Origin: JBFYTX01 sp963739515
GTDB taxonomy: Bacteria > Chloroflexota > Dehalococcoidia > Dehalococcoidales > RBG-16-60-22
DNA length: 64,000 bases
Assembly (NCBI GenBank): GCA_963739515.1
Contig: CAVUAO010000002.1
Span: forward strand, 573,096 to 637,095
Direction: 5' to 3'
Of this stretch, positions 10,301 to 17,177 are shown piece by piece. Position 1 is the first letter of the stretch. Each line of letters starts with the position of its first letter. Below the pieces are notes generated by a model that saw nothing but the letters and a program-made list of their open reading frames with translations, had not been told where the DNA came from and made no database searches. The position numbers were made by a program, and so were the translations under genes.

Positions 10301-10361
10301 GAGATAGTATCGCCTCTTCGATTTGAGGAAAACTCACACGACTGCTTACCGGTTTAAACAT
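7326..10361 (-). CDS. ileS: Isoleucyl-tRNA synthetase, type 2
   Basis: 1011 aa class I synthetase that charges tRNA-Ile. The HIGH-type motif is in NGSPALHHVF near residue 55 and the KMSKS loop is KMSKRKGNV. Between them lies the editing domain with TTTPWTLPGNTALAV. The CPRCGTSLSSHEV segment, the RYWGTPVPVWRCEKCG block and the lack of a terminal four-Cys zinc module resemble the eukaryote-like type 2 enzymes, a class often insensitive to mupirocin (family knowledge, not tested here). The gene is controlled by the T-box leader just upstream. It ends convergently with the htrA-like gene, sharing 4 bp. Confidence 0.95.
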   Translation of the reverse strand: MFKPVSSRVSFPQIEEAILSLWQKGDIFRRSVAARRGGPGFMLYDGPPTVNGSPALHHVFMSVFKDVIPRYKVMKGFYAPRIAGWDTHGLPVELEIEKQLGISSKPQIEEYGIDRFNEMCRESVYKYLREFEDILQRVGYWVDFDHDYITLSKEYIESCWWAIKQMWDKGLVYQGYRVTPHCPRCGTSLSSHEVAQGYKEDTEDPSVYIKFKVSGKFPVALPEDKPVYLLAWTTTPWTLPGNTALAVSLEAEYVVLGGENEYVVLAACLAETLKIEGYQAVSNIKGSDLVDLKYQPLFNPHDFSVDRLRFQKGGALSTQKTVKTLTYRVIAGDFVTMDEGTGIVHIAPAFGEVDFQAGLGDGLDFVQPVDLQGNMTGSYPFSGKFVKDADPLILDDLESRGLLLRRGTVRHTYPFCWRCETPLLYYAKTTWYIKTTAVKDRLISGNAEINWYPEHIKYGRFGDWLQNNVDWAFSRERYWGTPVPVWRCEKCGAFECVGGMDELKGKSGLTGWQESMDLHRPYVDGVTFKCSKCGGKMKRVPEVMDCWFDSGAMPFAQNHYPFDNQAMLEDGRFPADFICEAVDQTRGWFYSLHAISTLLFDRPCFKNVICLGHILDAKGEKMSKRKGNVVYPWEVVKKYGADALRWYLYTASAPGNPRQFDAKQVDEVSRSFLATLWNVYSFFVMYANIDIYQPSAGAFPPPEAELDRWILSELNQLVLDVDADLSRYSPTDAGRKIEGFVDGLSNWYVRRSRRRFWKSENDADKLSAYNTLYHCLVTLAKIIAPFTPFIAEELYQNLVRSPFPAYPESVHLEDFPVADAARIDKQLAEDNRLAMRVCSLGRAARSKACIKVRQPLAEIFVGVKSESENHALERMMPLILDELNIKEMQLGTLEQVAGKEDKGVAVVSDAVAGVAVSCYITAELEAEGMAREIVHRVQTMRRTAGYDIADHITLYYEADAFIMQSLSSFADYVMQETLARSIEGNVPDDVDLKENFKVSGYALLLGVKKVS

Positions 10362-10435
10362 ATTTTTACCCTCCGTGGCAAAATATTTTTTTCAGCGATG
10401 GAGATTGCCACGTCGCTACGCTCCTCGCAATGACA

Positions 10436-10717
10436 TACACAATAAAGAAGCCCCGTCCTAAGGGACGAGGCCTAAAGCTCCCGCGGTACCACCCTACTTT
10501 CCCGATTAACATCGGGACACTTATCAGGGCACGGAATATGCCCTCGTCACCGATAACGGATGACGGGACCGTCCAAGCCTACTCGTCCTTCCTTAAGAAA
10601 GATTTTCGGTTGGCAGCTCAGGAGGGATTTTCAGGGTGAGGATACGTCGGCTCGCACCGCTCCCGACTCGCTGGCTATCCCTTTTCGCCCTTACTCTTCT
10701 CTGTCACAGCCTTTAAC
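10436..10717 (-). promoter_or_regulatory. T-box leader (tRNA-Ile sensing) of ileS
   Basis: Reading the minus strand, the leader carries the near-invariant T-box AGGGTGGTACCGCGG (10495 to 10481), which pairs with the NCCA end of uncharged tRNA. It is followed by a terminator hairpin with arms GCCTCGTCC and GGACGGGGC (10471 to 10450) and a T-rich tail. In Stem I the context GAAAATCCC places an ATC isoleucine specifier at 10628-10626, matching the downstream ileS. Uncharged tRNA-Ile should favour the antiterminator and switch ileS on. The 5' end is set by the predicted promoter at 10724-10752. Confidence 0.93.
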
Positions 10718-10723
10718 AGCTTT

Positions 10724-10752
10724 ATGTTAACACAATCCGGGAGGAAAATCAA
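10724..10752 (-). promoter_or_regulatory. Sigma-70-type promoter for the ileS T-box transcript
   Basis: TTGATT at 10752-10747 and TAACAT at 10729-10724 are separated by 17 bp. The predicted transcript begins just before the AAAGGCTGTGACAG start of T-box Stem I, which supports the assignment. The -35 element overlaps the jag stop codon. Confidence 0.65.
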
Positions 10753-11258
10753 TTACCCGGCAATTTCTTAGGGATAATAACCACTTTCCGCGACTCACCG
10801 AAGCCGGTACTCTCGGTGGTGACATCGGGGTGGTCGGCGAGGGCGATGTGGACAACGCGCCTTTCAAAAGCGGGCATCGGCTCCATGGAAAAAGGCGTTT
10901 TCCGCACTTTAACCTGCTCGGCAAGGCGGTTAGCCAGAATGCGCAGGCCCTCGCAGCGGCGCTGTTTGTAATTTTCCACATCGAGAACGATGGGCACCTT
11001 TACCTGCATTTTATATGCCATGATGAGCCTGACGATTTGCTGTAAAGCTGCCATCGTCTGGCCGCGGCGCCCGATGATGATCCCCAGGTCTTCCCCCTCA
11101 ATATTCAGACCGACCGAAGCGATTTCGCCGCTCTCATCCGTCACGGTAAACTCATCGGAGGGGGATATTTTGGCGGGCAGGTCCATCAGGCTCAAAAGCT
11201 GTTCCAGCACCTCCCTGGTCGCCTCGTAAATTTCTTTTTCTCTGGCAGGCATTTCCAT
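10749..11258 (-). CDS. jag: Jag/KhpB-type RNA-binding protein (KH and R3H domains)
   Basis: 169 aa. An N-terminal Jag-like helical part (about 1-60) is followed by a KH domain with the GxxG-type loop IIGRRGQTM near residue 83. A C-terminal R3H domain, with arginines in ERRVVHIAL and FGESRKVVI, completes the protein. The family binds RNA, partners with KhpA in several Gram-positive bacteria and affects cell elongation. It is placed directly after yidC as in most bacteria. A start two codons later at MPAREKE is equally possible. Confidence 0.92.
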   Translation of the reverse strand: MEMPAREKEIYEATREVLEQLLSLMDLPAKISPSDEFTVTDESGEIASVGLNIEGEDLGIIIGRRGQTMAALQQIVRLIMAYKMQVKVPIVLDVENYKQRRCEGLRILANRLAEQVKVRKTPFSMEPMPAFERRVVHIALADHPDVTTESTGFGESRKVVIIPKKLPGN

Positions 11259-11282
11259 ATCTAAACCTCTTATCGATAACGT

Positions 11283-12185
11283 CTATTTCTTGGGGCGATT
11301 TTTCTGTCTGTCTTTGCCGGGCTGGAACCGCGTTTTACCGGGCTTCAACGAGTTTTTGTCCATCGGAGGAGGAGCGGTATCAGCGACGATCGTCCCGGCG
11401 CTTTCTTCTTCCTCCGGCTTCTCCGCCGGGGCAGCGAACTTAAGATATTTCTTTTCAGCCTCGGTCGGCTGCTTCGGCAGGCGGCGCAGCCCACCCCAAC
11501 CGGTAACGCGATACTGCAGGACAATCCTGACGATGTTATTGACCACCCAATAAAGCGCCAGTCCGCTGGGGAAAGACAGCGCCAGCAAGCCGAACATGGC
11601 CGGCATCATCCAGAGCATCATCTGATTCTGCTGCGCCTGCTTGGGGTCGTTGGAGGGGGTCATCGACATTTTCTGCTGGACCCACTGGCTGGCCGCCGTA
11701 AACACCGCCAGGAAGATATCGGCATTCGCCAGGTCCAGCCAGAGGAAATGACGGCTCAGCGGCAGCGCCGAATAGACCGCGCCCCAGGGGTAAAGGAAAC
11801 GCGACAAATTAAGCTGGGCTTCCGGCGATATTGCCAGAGCCAGGAGAATCGACTGGTAAAGGGCAATCCAGACCGGCATCTGGATAATCATGGTTAAAGC
11901 GCAGCCCGCCGGCTTGATACCGGCCGTCTTATAGAGCTTCATCTGTTCCTGCGCCAGCTTCTGCTTGTCTTTGCTGTATTTCTTTTGAATTTCAGCCATC
12001 TTCGGCTGAAGGTCCTGCATCGCTTTGGAGTTCCTTATCTGGCTGCGCGTCAGTGGAAACATCGCCAGATTGATAAGGATAGTCAGGGCGATAATCGCCA
12101 GCCCGAAGCTACCGCCCAGGTAATGCGATATCACGATGAGGATATTGACAAGGGGCTGCTGGATGATCAGTTCCCAGATATTCAA
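11283..12185 (-). CDS. yidC: Membrane protein insertase YidC/Oxa1 family
   Basis: 300 aa, the short Oxa1-like form without the large periplasmic domain of E. coli YidC. Five hydrophobic segments are visible, at about 14-34, 93-113, 150-168, 196-214 and the first N-terminal stretch. The cytoplasmic loop KAMQDLQPKMAEIQKKY and the hydrophilic Pro/Lys-rich tail (about 250-300) for ribosome contact are typical. The reading frame begins with TTG at 12185. The protein inserts membrane proteins with or without SecYEG. Confidence 0.93.
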   Translation of the reverse strand: MNIWELIIQQPLVNILIVISHYLGGSFGLAIIALTILINLAMFPLTRSQIRNSKAMQDLQPKMAEIQKKYSKDKQKLAQEQMKLYKTAGIKPAGCALTMIIQMPVWIALYQSILLALAISPEAQLNLSRFLYPWGAVYSALPLSRHFLWLDLANADIFLAVFTAASQWVQQKMSMTPSNDPKQAQQNQMMLWMMPAMFGLLALSFPSGLALYWVVNNIVRIVLQYRVTGWGGLRRLPKQPTEAEKKYLKFAAPAEKPEEEESAGTIVADTAPPPMDKNSLKPGKTRFQPGKDRQKNRPKK

Positions 12186-12219
12186 AGCTTAAAATACTCC
12201 GACGTTTTACTCTATCTTT

Positions 12220-13368
12220 CTAACTGGTTAAAGAAACCGCATTTAACATAGCCCCGGTAACCCCATTAATGCGCTGCAACGCATTATCCTGAGTATGGAT
12301 ATAAACAATATCTCCGGACGCCGTAAGGGGACCGTCCACCGTCTTTTTAAGGTCGGCAATCTGCTTGATTTCATTGGTCGCGGTGGAGAGAGAATAGATA
12401 ACACCTTTGCGGTTGACGAAGATTACCGAATCGGCAACCATGACCGGCTGCGCAGAAACGGGTCTATTAAGGTCGAACTCCGCCACCTTGTTGCCTCCCG
12501 GGAGCTGCAGGACATAGGCAAAGTTATCGAGACAGCCGACATACAGCTTATCCTGGAATACCAGCGGCTGAGACCAGAAAAAGTTTGTAGCGGCGAACTT
12601 CCACTTGAGAGTGCCGTCTGAGGCGTTGAGGGCGTACAGGTTCCTATCGAACGAGCCGATATACACCGTGTCCTGATACACCAGAGGTGTGGCGATAACG
12701 GAGCCTTCAGTCGCATACTCCCACTTCTTGGTACCGTCGGCGATATTCAGGGCATAAACCTTTTTATCGAACGAGCCGATGTACAGCGTATCGCCAACTA
12801 CCGCGGGCGTACCCCATATCTTAGCGCCGGTGGTGAATTCCCACAGCTTATCGCCGAGAGCGGCATCCAGGGCGTAGACCGTGCCATCGGATCCGCCGAA
12901 GAACAGCTTGCCCTGCGCGCTCGCGATGCCTCCCACCAGAGGCGAGAGGTTGCCCTCCCGGGGATAGACCCACCTGACGGCGAGATTGCCGACATTATAA
13001 GCATAAACTTTACCGTTATATCCGGCCATATAGGTAAGATTCCCGGAAACCGCCGGTGTGCCGTAGACCGGCACGTTAGCCGAAGCGCCACTACAACCGC
13101 CACCGCCGGTTACCGGCGAGCAGCCGAATAAACTCGTCCGATTGGTGGGAGTAAGCGCCTCAGACCAGAGGCGACTGTCATTGGAGAGATTGATCGCCAC
13201 GAGCTTGCCCGCCTGGGAGCCTACGTAGAGAACGCCATCAGACACCCTACCGCCGGACCACCCTACCTGCGTCAGGCCGCTGACGCAGCCCAGTGCGACC
13301 AGTCCCACGGTGATGACCAGGGCCAGGAGAAAGGCTATACGGCTGGGCCACTTTACTGTTAATTTCAT
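12220..13368 (-). CDS. PQQ-type beta-propeller lipoprotein (BamB-like fold)
   Basis: 382 aa. The N-terminal hydrophobic helix (12-27) ends in the lipobox VALGC, predicting a lipid-anchored extracytoplasmic protein. The rest is a run of PQQ-enzyme-like repeats: units such as GTPAVVGDTLYIGSFDKKVY and ATPLVYQDTVYIGSFDRNLY recur about every 40 residues, enough for a seven-bladed propeller. No catalytic residues of quinoprotein dehydrogenases are apparent, so a scaffold role is likelier. Its position between yidD and yidC suggests a role in membrane-protein biogenesis, which is an inference. Confidence 0.85.
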   Translation of the reverse strand: MKLTVKWPSRIAFLLALVITVGLVALGCVSGLTQVGWSGGRVSDGVLYVGSQAGKLVAINLSNDSRLWSEALTPTNRTSLFGCSPVTGGGGCSGASANVPVYGTPAVSGNLTYMAGYNGKVYAYNVGNLAVRWVYPREGNLSPLVGGIASAQGKLFFGGSDGTVYALDAALGDKLWEFTTGAKIWGTPAVVGDTLYIGSFDKKVYALNIADGTKKWEYATEGSVIATPLVYQDTVYIGSFDRNLYALNASDGTLKWKFAATNFFWSQPLVFQDKLYVGCLDNFAYVLQLPGGNKVAEFDLNRPVSAQPVMVADSVIFVNRKGVIYSLSTATNEIKQIADLKKTVDGPLTASGDIVYIHTQDNALQRINGVTGAMLNAVSLTS

Positions 13369-13394
13369 GATATTTTTCTCATTTATGACTTAAT

Positions 13395-13604
13395 TCACGG
13401 TACCGGGTCATAGCCGCCCGGATGAAAGGGATGGCAGCGGGTAATGCGTCTTATGCCAAGATAAACGCCTTTGAGCAAACCGAACTTGCCGATAGCTTCA
13501 TAGGTATATTCGGAACAAGTAGGCGTATAGCGGCAGGACGGCGGCATGACCTGTGACCAGGTATGCTGGTAGACCTTAATTAACCCCAGAGCCAACCCCT
13601 TCAT
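13395..13604 (-). CDS. yidD: Membrane protein insertion efficiency factor YidD
   Basis: 69 aa with the family core YQHTWSQVMPPSCRYTPTCSEYTYEAI and CHPFHPGGYDPVP (in two short blocks), including the conserved cysteines. It has a good AGGAG site before the ATG at 13604. It overlaps rnpA by 29 bp. The small peripheral protein assists YidC/Sec insertion. Confidence 0.95.
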   Translation of the reverse strand: MKGLALGLIKVYQHTWSQVMPPSCRYTPTCSEYTYEAIGKFGLLKGVYLGIRRITRCHPFHPGGYDPVP

Positions 13605-13938
13605 GTTCTCCTAAAGACAGACCGGCTTTTATTAAAAGGTTTGCTACCGATTTTTCCAGGCTTTTATAATCAGCCGGCACGGCCGAAGCCCGCGCAATTA
13701 AGATAATATCCCAGCCAGTCCGCAGCGTTTGCTGTCTTAATATCTCACGGAGCCGGCGTTTTACTTTATTCCTGATGACGGCATTTCCGACACGCCGACC
13801 GACCGCAAAACCATACCTAGTTAAACCGAGTTCGTTAGGCAAAGCCCTGACGACGACTTCCCGGCCGGCCCAGGCCTTGCCCCCATCATAAACACGCTGA
13901 AAATCTACGTTCCTGGTAAGATAATGTTCTCCCTTCAC
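13576..13938 (-). CDS. rnpA: Ribonuclease P protein component
   Basis: 120 aa basic protein. The RNR-type signature is present as FAVGRRVGNAVIRNKVKRRL, which binds the P RNA and pre-tRNA leader. It begins with GTG at 13938 without an obvious Shine-Dalgarno sequence, 29 bp after rpmH, so coupling to rpmH is likely. The 3' end overlaps yidD. Confidence 0.95.
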   Translation of the reverse strand: MKGEHYLTRNVDFQRVYDGGKAWAGREVVVRALPNELGLTRYGFAVGRRVGNAVIRNKVKRRLREILRQQTLRTGWDIILIARASAVPADYKSLEKSVANLLIKAGLSLGEHEGVGSGVN

Positions 13939-13967
13939 TCTAGCGCCACCGGGACAGCGAAATCCCG

Positions 13968-14108
13968 TTACACAACGGTCAGTCTCTTACGCCCTTTTAA
14001 ACGTCTTGCCTTCAAGACGTCCCGCCCGCCGCGGGTGCTCATTCTTTTCAGGAAGCCATGCTCGCGTTTCCGGGGAATGCTCTTCGGCTGATAGGTTCTT
14101 TTTGGCAC
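13968..14108 (-). CDS. rpmH: 50S ribosomal protein L34
   Basis: 46 aa, found by translating the minus strand. It reads VPKRTYQPKSIPRKREHGF and continues with RMSTRGGRDVLKARRLKGRK, the L34 signature. GTG start at 14108 is preceded by ACAGGAG. It opens the conserved rpmH-rnpA-yidD series. No dnaA is next to it; ribosomal gene rpsR ends 66 bp upstream. Confidence 0.96.
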   Translation of the reverse strand: MPKRTYQPKSIPRKREHGFLKRMSTRGGRDVLKARRLKGRKRLTVV

Positions 14109-14174
14109 TTTAACTCCTGTAAACTTCGACCGTTTTTGAGATAACGGAAAAAGCCCGATACGTCTAAGGCGATA

Positions 14175-14471
14175 TTAAGCCTTTAAACCAACGCCGCCCG
14201 TTTTATGGATATGCGCGGAAACAAACGGCAGTAAAGCCAGGTGACGCGCCCGCTTGATAGATGTAGCCAGGGCACGCTGGTGTTTAGCGCAGGCGCCGCT
14301 CTTGCGCCGGGGGGCGATCTTGCCCCTGTCAGAGATATAGGGTCGCAATATCGCCGGGTCTTTATAGTCGATATATTCGACCTTATCCCGGCAAAAGAAA
14401 CAGATTTTACGCTTGGGAATGTATTTAGAACGTCCCGTTCTTCTCGGTCTGGTGTCTCTAGATTGTGTCAT
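14175..14471 (-). CDS. rpsR: 30S ribosomal protein S18
   Basis: 98 aa. The core CFFCRDKVEYIDYKDPAILR, the RGKIAPRRKSGACAKHQRAL block and IKRARHLALLPF identify S18. The paired cysteines near residue 24 and 27 and a later Cys are consistent with zinc-binding (C+) forms. A TGAGGGCAGC site precedes the ATG. It belongs to the S6-SSB-S18 unit; the usual rplI does not follow, and rpmH takes its place. Confidence 0.96.
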   Translation of the reverse strand: MTQSRDTRPRRTGRSKYIPKRKICFFCRDKVEYIDYKDPAILRPYISDRGKIAPRRKSGACAKHQRALATSIKRARHLALLPFVSAHIHKTGGVGLKA

Positions 14472-14512
14472 GCTGCCCTCAATATTATTATATTATGAAA
14501 TCTCTCGTTTTA

Positions 14513-14920
14513 CTAAAAAGGAAGGTCTTCCGGTTCGAGCTCGGCCACGCCAGCTTCCTCCGGCTTTTCATCGGAGGCAGGCGCGGCGCCCTTCCTATCC
14601 AGGAAAATCACCCGGTTAGCAATCACTTCAATCCTTGAATGAGGCTGGCCGTCCTGGCTTTCCCAGTTCCTCGTGTGTATCCTGCCTTCAGCATAGACCA
14701 GCCGGCCCTTGGCGAGGAATTGATTACACTGTTCGGCCAGTCGGTTCCAGGCCACCACGCTGAACCACTCCGTTTCCTGGCGGCGTTCCCCTTCCGGCGA
14801 GGTGTAAACCCAATTAGTAGCTACGGAAAAAGATGTTACCGGTTTACCGTTCGGCGTGAAGCGCATTTCCGGCTCATTCCCCACGTTCCCGATAATCGTT
14901 ACTTTATTCAGACTCGGCAT
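14513..14920 (-). CDS. ssb: Single-stranded DNA-binding protein
   Basis: 135 aa from ATG 14920, chosen over an upstream in-frame ATG because GGGGAGGTG sits correctly before it. An OB fold (about 1-108) starts NKVTIIGNVGNEPEMRFTPN. The short acidic tail ends in EPEDLPF, the conserved tip that docks replication and repair proteins. It lies between rpsF and rpsR as in many bacteria. Confidence 0.95.
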   Translation of the reverse strand: MPSLNKVTIIGNVGNEPEMRFTPNGKPVTSFSVATNWVYTSPEGERRQETEWFSVVAWNRLAEQCNQFLAKGRLVYAEGRIHTRNWESQDGQPHSRIEVIANRVIFLDRKGAAPASDEKPEEAGVAELEPEDLPF

Positions 14921-14968
14921 TGCCTCTTCACCTCCCCGTAACAACTCATGTCTTAATAAATTACGATT

Positions 14969-15301
14969 CTAGCTGCCTGCTTTAACCAGGAGGTGCCTCA
15001 GGACCTCCTCGGATATTCTTAAGTTCGCTTCGAGCTCTTTACAGCGCGCCGGGCTCATCTTGAACTTGGTCAGGATGTAATGGCCCTCCAGATAGTGTTT
15101 CAACGGATAGGCCAGCTTTTTCTTGCCCCACTTATCGACACTGGCGATAACGCCGTCCCGGGTGGTGATAAACTGGCTGATACCGTTGACTTTGCTCTCC
15201 AGAACGTCTTCCGCGATATCCGGATTGATAATGTAGATCAGCTCATAGTCCTGTAACCGTTTGTCTGCAGCTGTTTTCTGTACCTGTTTTTTTCTCGCCA
15301 C
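14969..15301 (-). CDS. rpsF: 30S ribosomal protein S6
   Basis: 110 aa. The S6 fold is recognisable by YELIYIINPDIAEDVLE, the WGKKKLAYPLKHYLEGHYIL segment and the terminal SEEVLRHLLV. A Lys-rich N-terminal extension of about 17 residues precedes the domain. It is first in the rpsF-ssb-rpsR unit, with a good promoter at 15328-15356. Confidence 0.95.
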   Translation of the reverse strand: MARKKQVQKTAADKRLQDYELIYIINPDIAEDVLESKVNGISQFITTRDGVIASVDKWGKKKLAYPLKHYLEGHYILTKFKMSPARCKELEANLRISEEVLRHLLVKAGS

Positions 15302-15327
15302 GCTAATTCCTCACACAATTTTAGGTT

Positions 15328-15356
15328 ATTATACCATAATCTGCCAATAGAGACAA
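15328..15356 (-). promoter_or_regulatory. Sigma-70-type promoter for rpsF-ssb-rpsR
   Basis: TTGTCT (15356-15351), a 17-bp spacer, and a perfect TATAAT (15333-15328) lie 27 bp upstream of the rpsF start. It is divergent from the tRNA-Asp promoter. Confidence 0.75.
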
Positions 15357-15396
15357 CAAAGCGACTTTACGAACAATTTATGTCAAGGCAAATACC

Positions 15397-15425
15397 TTGA
15401 CAGCACAGGCTGCCTTTGCTAGACT
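15397..15425 (+). promoter_or_regulatory. Sigma-70-type promoter for tRNA-Asp
   Basis: Perfect TTGACA (15397-15402), 17-bp spacer, TAGACT (15420-15425). The predicted start near 15432 leaves a ~47-nt leader before the tRNA. Confidence 0.8.
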
Positions 15426-15478
15426 CTTAAGGTGCGCTGCCGGTATTTTTACCGGGCGTCAGTACCGGGATTAAGAAC

Positions 15479-15555
15479 GGCCCCGTGGTGTAGCGGTCTA
15501 ACATGCCACCCTGTCACGGTGGAGATCGGGGGTTCAAATCCCCCCGGGGTCGCCA
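15479..15555 (+). tRNA. tRNA-Asp (GTC)
   Basis: A full cloverleaf can be folded: acceptor GGCCCCG with CGGGGTC, anticodon stem CCACC/GGTGG with loop CTGTCAC giving anticodon GTC, and T arm GGGGG-TTCAAAT-CCCCC. The discriminator is G15552, and CCA is encoded at 15553-15555. The 3' part (15540-15555) is the left copy of a 16-bp repeat that marks island integration, so the island restores an intact tRNA end. The serine recombinase reading frame on the other strand runs into this gene. Confidence 0.96.
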
Positions 15556-16992
15556 TGCAATATCTTTGGCGTGACAATCGTAGGATAGCTTGAAGAAGGG
15601 ATCCAATTCTGGCCTTGGCTTTACCGCAACAACCTTCCCTCCATTATCTAGCCTAACTTCCTCAAAAAGTACTCTGGCTAGCTCATTCCTTTGTTCTCGA
15701 TTAGCTTTTCGCCAAGCATCAGCCACATCAGACAGAAAGTGAGCTAATCGTTCCAGTTCTTCTTGCCCGTTTCTTCCTGGAGCAAGTTGCCGAAGTTGAT
15801 CCTCGGTTTCCTTATACTTTTTCAAGTATTCTCGCTGAGATATGTGCCCCCAACGATATTGCTCTTTAAGCCGCTTCAGACTCGCTTTTAACCGTTCCTC
15901 ATGACCCTCAGTTTCGCTATAAGCTTTTTCCAATGTACGATGTGCTTCAAGTATCTTCTTTTGGTAGTTTTTTGGAATGGTGAAGTTTGCCAGATACCAC
16001 TCTATCTGACTCTCATATACGCTAAGAAAAGTTCCACTGAAATCACAACCGAGGCCTTCAGCTCTGGAAGCACAATACACTCTTGGTTTCCCCTTTGGGT
16101 TAGTCTGCATACGAATCCTGCCACCGGAACGAGCACACTGAGCAATACAAGAAAGGCTATAGATTCTAGACCCAGTATTTATGGTCTGTGGAGGATGGCG
16201 TACCTTTGATCGCATTTCTTGCAATATATTAAACAAATTTCTATCTATAAAGGGTTCGTGCCTAGCTTTTATCCACCCTCCGTTACCATCGGACAATTCT
16301 CCGATATAGAAATGATTCGTTAATATACCACCTACGGTATCTTTGGTGAAAAGTCTGTTCCCTTGATTTCCAGCGGTGCGGTAGCCAGCCGTATTCAGCG
16401 CCTGAGCCACCTGACGGTCACGTTTACCCTGAGCCGCAAGTTCAAAGGCCATCCTTAATCCGGGATATGTTTTGGGATCCTGCACAGGAACACCATCCTC
16501 ACCTTTCGCCGCGCCGAAAGGTAAAAGCCCAGCATATAATCCCTGTTCCTTTCTTTCTGTCCAACCTTTCTTAGTCTCCTGGCTCAAATTGTCCGAATAG
16601 AATTGTGCCAGACCACCAAGCAAGGTAAGCGCTAACCTGCCCCATGGAGTAGAGAAATCCATATTCTCACTGATAGATACAAAACTAACTTCAGCTCTAG
16701 ACAGCTTGTCGAAGTATTCCAATGTTATTCGTAAATTTCTAGCAAAGCGATCTAGCTTATGTACAACGAGAACTTCGAACTGGCCAGCTAGAGCATCAGC
16801 AATCATCTCTTTAAACGCAGGGCGCTTGTTAATATTATCGGTTCTTGCAGATTTACCTTCATCAATATACTCACGATATATATCCCACTGCTTATCTTTG
16901 GCAAATGTCTGGAAAGCCCTTCTCTGAGCATCTATAGAGTAGCCCTCAACCTGCTCTTCTGAGCTTACCCTCGCACATAACGCTGCTCTCAT
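15514..16992 (-). CDS. Large serine recombinase (island integrase)
   Basis: 492 aa from ATG 16992, which overlaps the stop of the small upstream zinc-ribbon gene (TAATG). Resolvase catalytic domain about 1-140: the nucleophile Ser is in CARVSSEEQVEGYS and the conserved Arg in VVHKLDRFARN. The recombinase domain (about 165-265) carries LLPFGAAKGEDGVP, followed by a zinc-ribbon region with spaced cysteines (SCIAQCARSGG and YCASRAEGLGC) and a coiled coil (about 350-440). The last ~12 codons read through the att repeat into the tRNA-Asp gene, giving the tail RPRGDLNPRSPP, so the C-terminus would differ in the excised circle. It is the likely enzyme for island integration and excision. A longer frame exists upstream but lacks a better start. 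Confidence 0.93.
   Translation of the reverse strand: MRAALCARVSSEEQVEGYSIDAQRRAFQTFAKDKQWDIYREYIDEGKSARTDNINKRPAFKEMIADALAGQFEVLVVHKLDRFARNLRITLEYFDKLSRAEVSFVSISENMDFSTPWGRLALTLLGGLAQFYSDNLSQETKKGWTERKEQGLYAGLLPFGAAKGEDGVPVQDPKTYPGLRMAFELAAQGKRDRQVAQALNTAGYRTAGNQGNRLFTKDTVGGILTNHFYIGELSDGNGGWIKARHEPFIDRNLFNILQEMRSKVRHPPQTINTGSRIYSLSCIAQCARSGGRIRMQTNPKGKPRVYCASRAEGLGCDFSGTFLSVYESQIEWYLANFTIPKNYQKKILEAHRTLEKAYSETEGHEERLKASLKRLKEQYRWGHISQREYLKKYKETEDQLRQLAPGRNGQEELERLAHFLSDVADAWRKANREQRNELARVLFEEVRLDNGGKVVAVKPRPELDPFFKLSYDCHAKDIAWRPRGDLNPRSPP
15540..15555 (+). repeat. Left attachment repeat (attL core)
   Basis: Sixteen bases, six C then GGGGTCGCCA, forming the 3' end of tRNA-Asp. The identical 16-mer occurs at 34138-34153 in the same orientation. 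Confidence 0.8.
15555..15565 (+). repeat. Left copy of an 11-bp inverted repeat at the island ends
   Basis: ATGCAATATCT begins at the last base of the left att repeat. Its reverse complement AGATATTGCAT is at 34115-34125, 12 bp inside the right repeat. It may be a recombinase or accessory-factor site; this is inference. Confidence 0.45.
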
Positions 16993-17141
16993 TATTTCAC
17001 CCCCTTCCACTTGGGTCTGTTCCAATAGGGAGACTTGCATTTAGGGCAGACCTTTGGTTCTACTGGTCTATTAGGTACCCACTCGTGACCACAACGCAGG
17101 CATGTCAGCGTGATCAATTTCAGTCTTTTACCCTTATTCAT
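16992..17141 (-). CDS. Small zinc-ribbon protein upstream of the recombinase
   Basis: 49 aa, MNKGKRLKLITLTCLRCGHE and on. Two CxxC pairs, CLRC near residue 14 and CPKC near residue 32, separated by 14 residues, form a rubredoxin-like knuckle. The tail has a YWNRPKW motif seen in small zinc-ribbon proteins next to serine recombinases. Its TAA overlaps the recombinase ATG, so the two are translated together. It may act as a directionality factor or regulator; that is speculation. The ATG at 17141 lies only ~8 bp after the -10 box, predicting a leaderless mRNA. Confidence 0.8.
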   Translation of the reverse strand: MNKGKRLKLITLTCLRCGHEWVPNRPVEPKVCPKCKSPYWNRPKWKGVK

Positions 17142-17148
17142 ATGCTAT

Positions 17149-17177
17149 AATATATACCTCGGAGTATATAATGTCAA
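17149..17177 (-). promoter_or_regulatory. Promoter with embedded palindrome for the zinc-ribbon/recombinase pair
   Basis: TTGACA (17177-17172), 17-bp spacer, TATATT (17154-17149). The spacer is occupied by an inverted repeat, TATATAC and GTATATA with 6 bp between (17151-17170), a possible repressor site. The start codon at 17141 is close enough that the transcript may lack a leader. Confidence 0.65.

Noticed and set aside
13968..15301. Replication origin beside rpmH
   Set aside because: No dnaA gene and no cluster of TTATCCACA-like boxes is visible near rpmH; an isolated box-like match near 60,000 is inside a coding gene.
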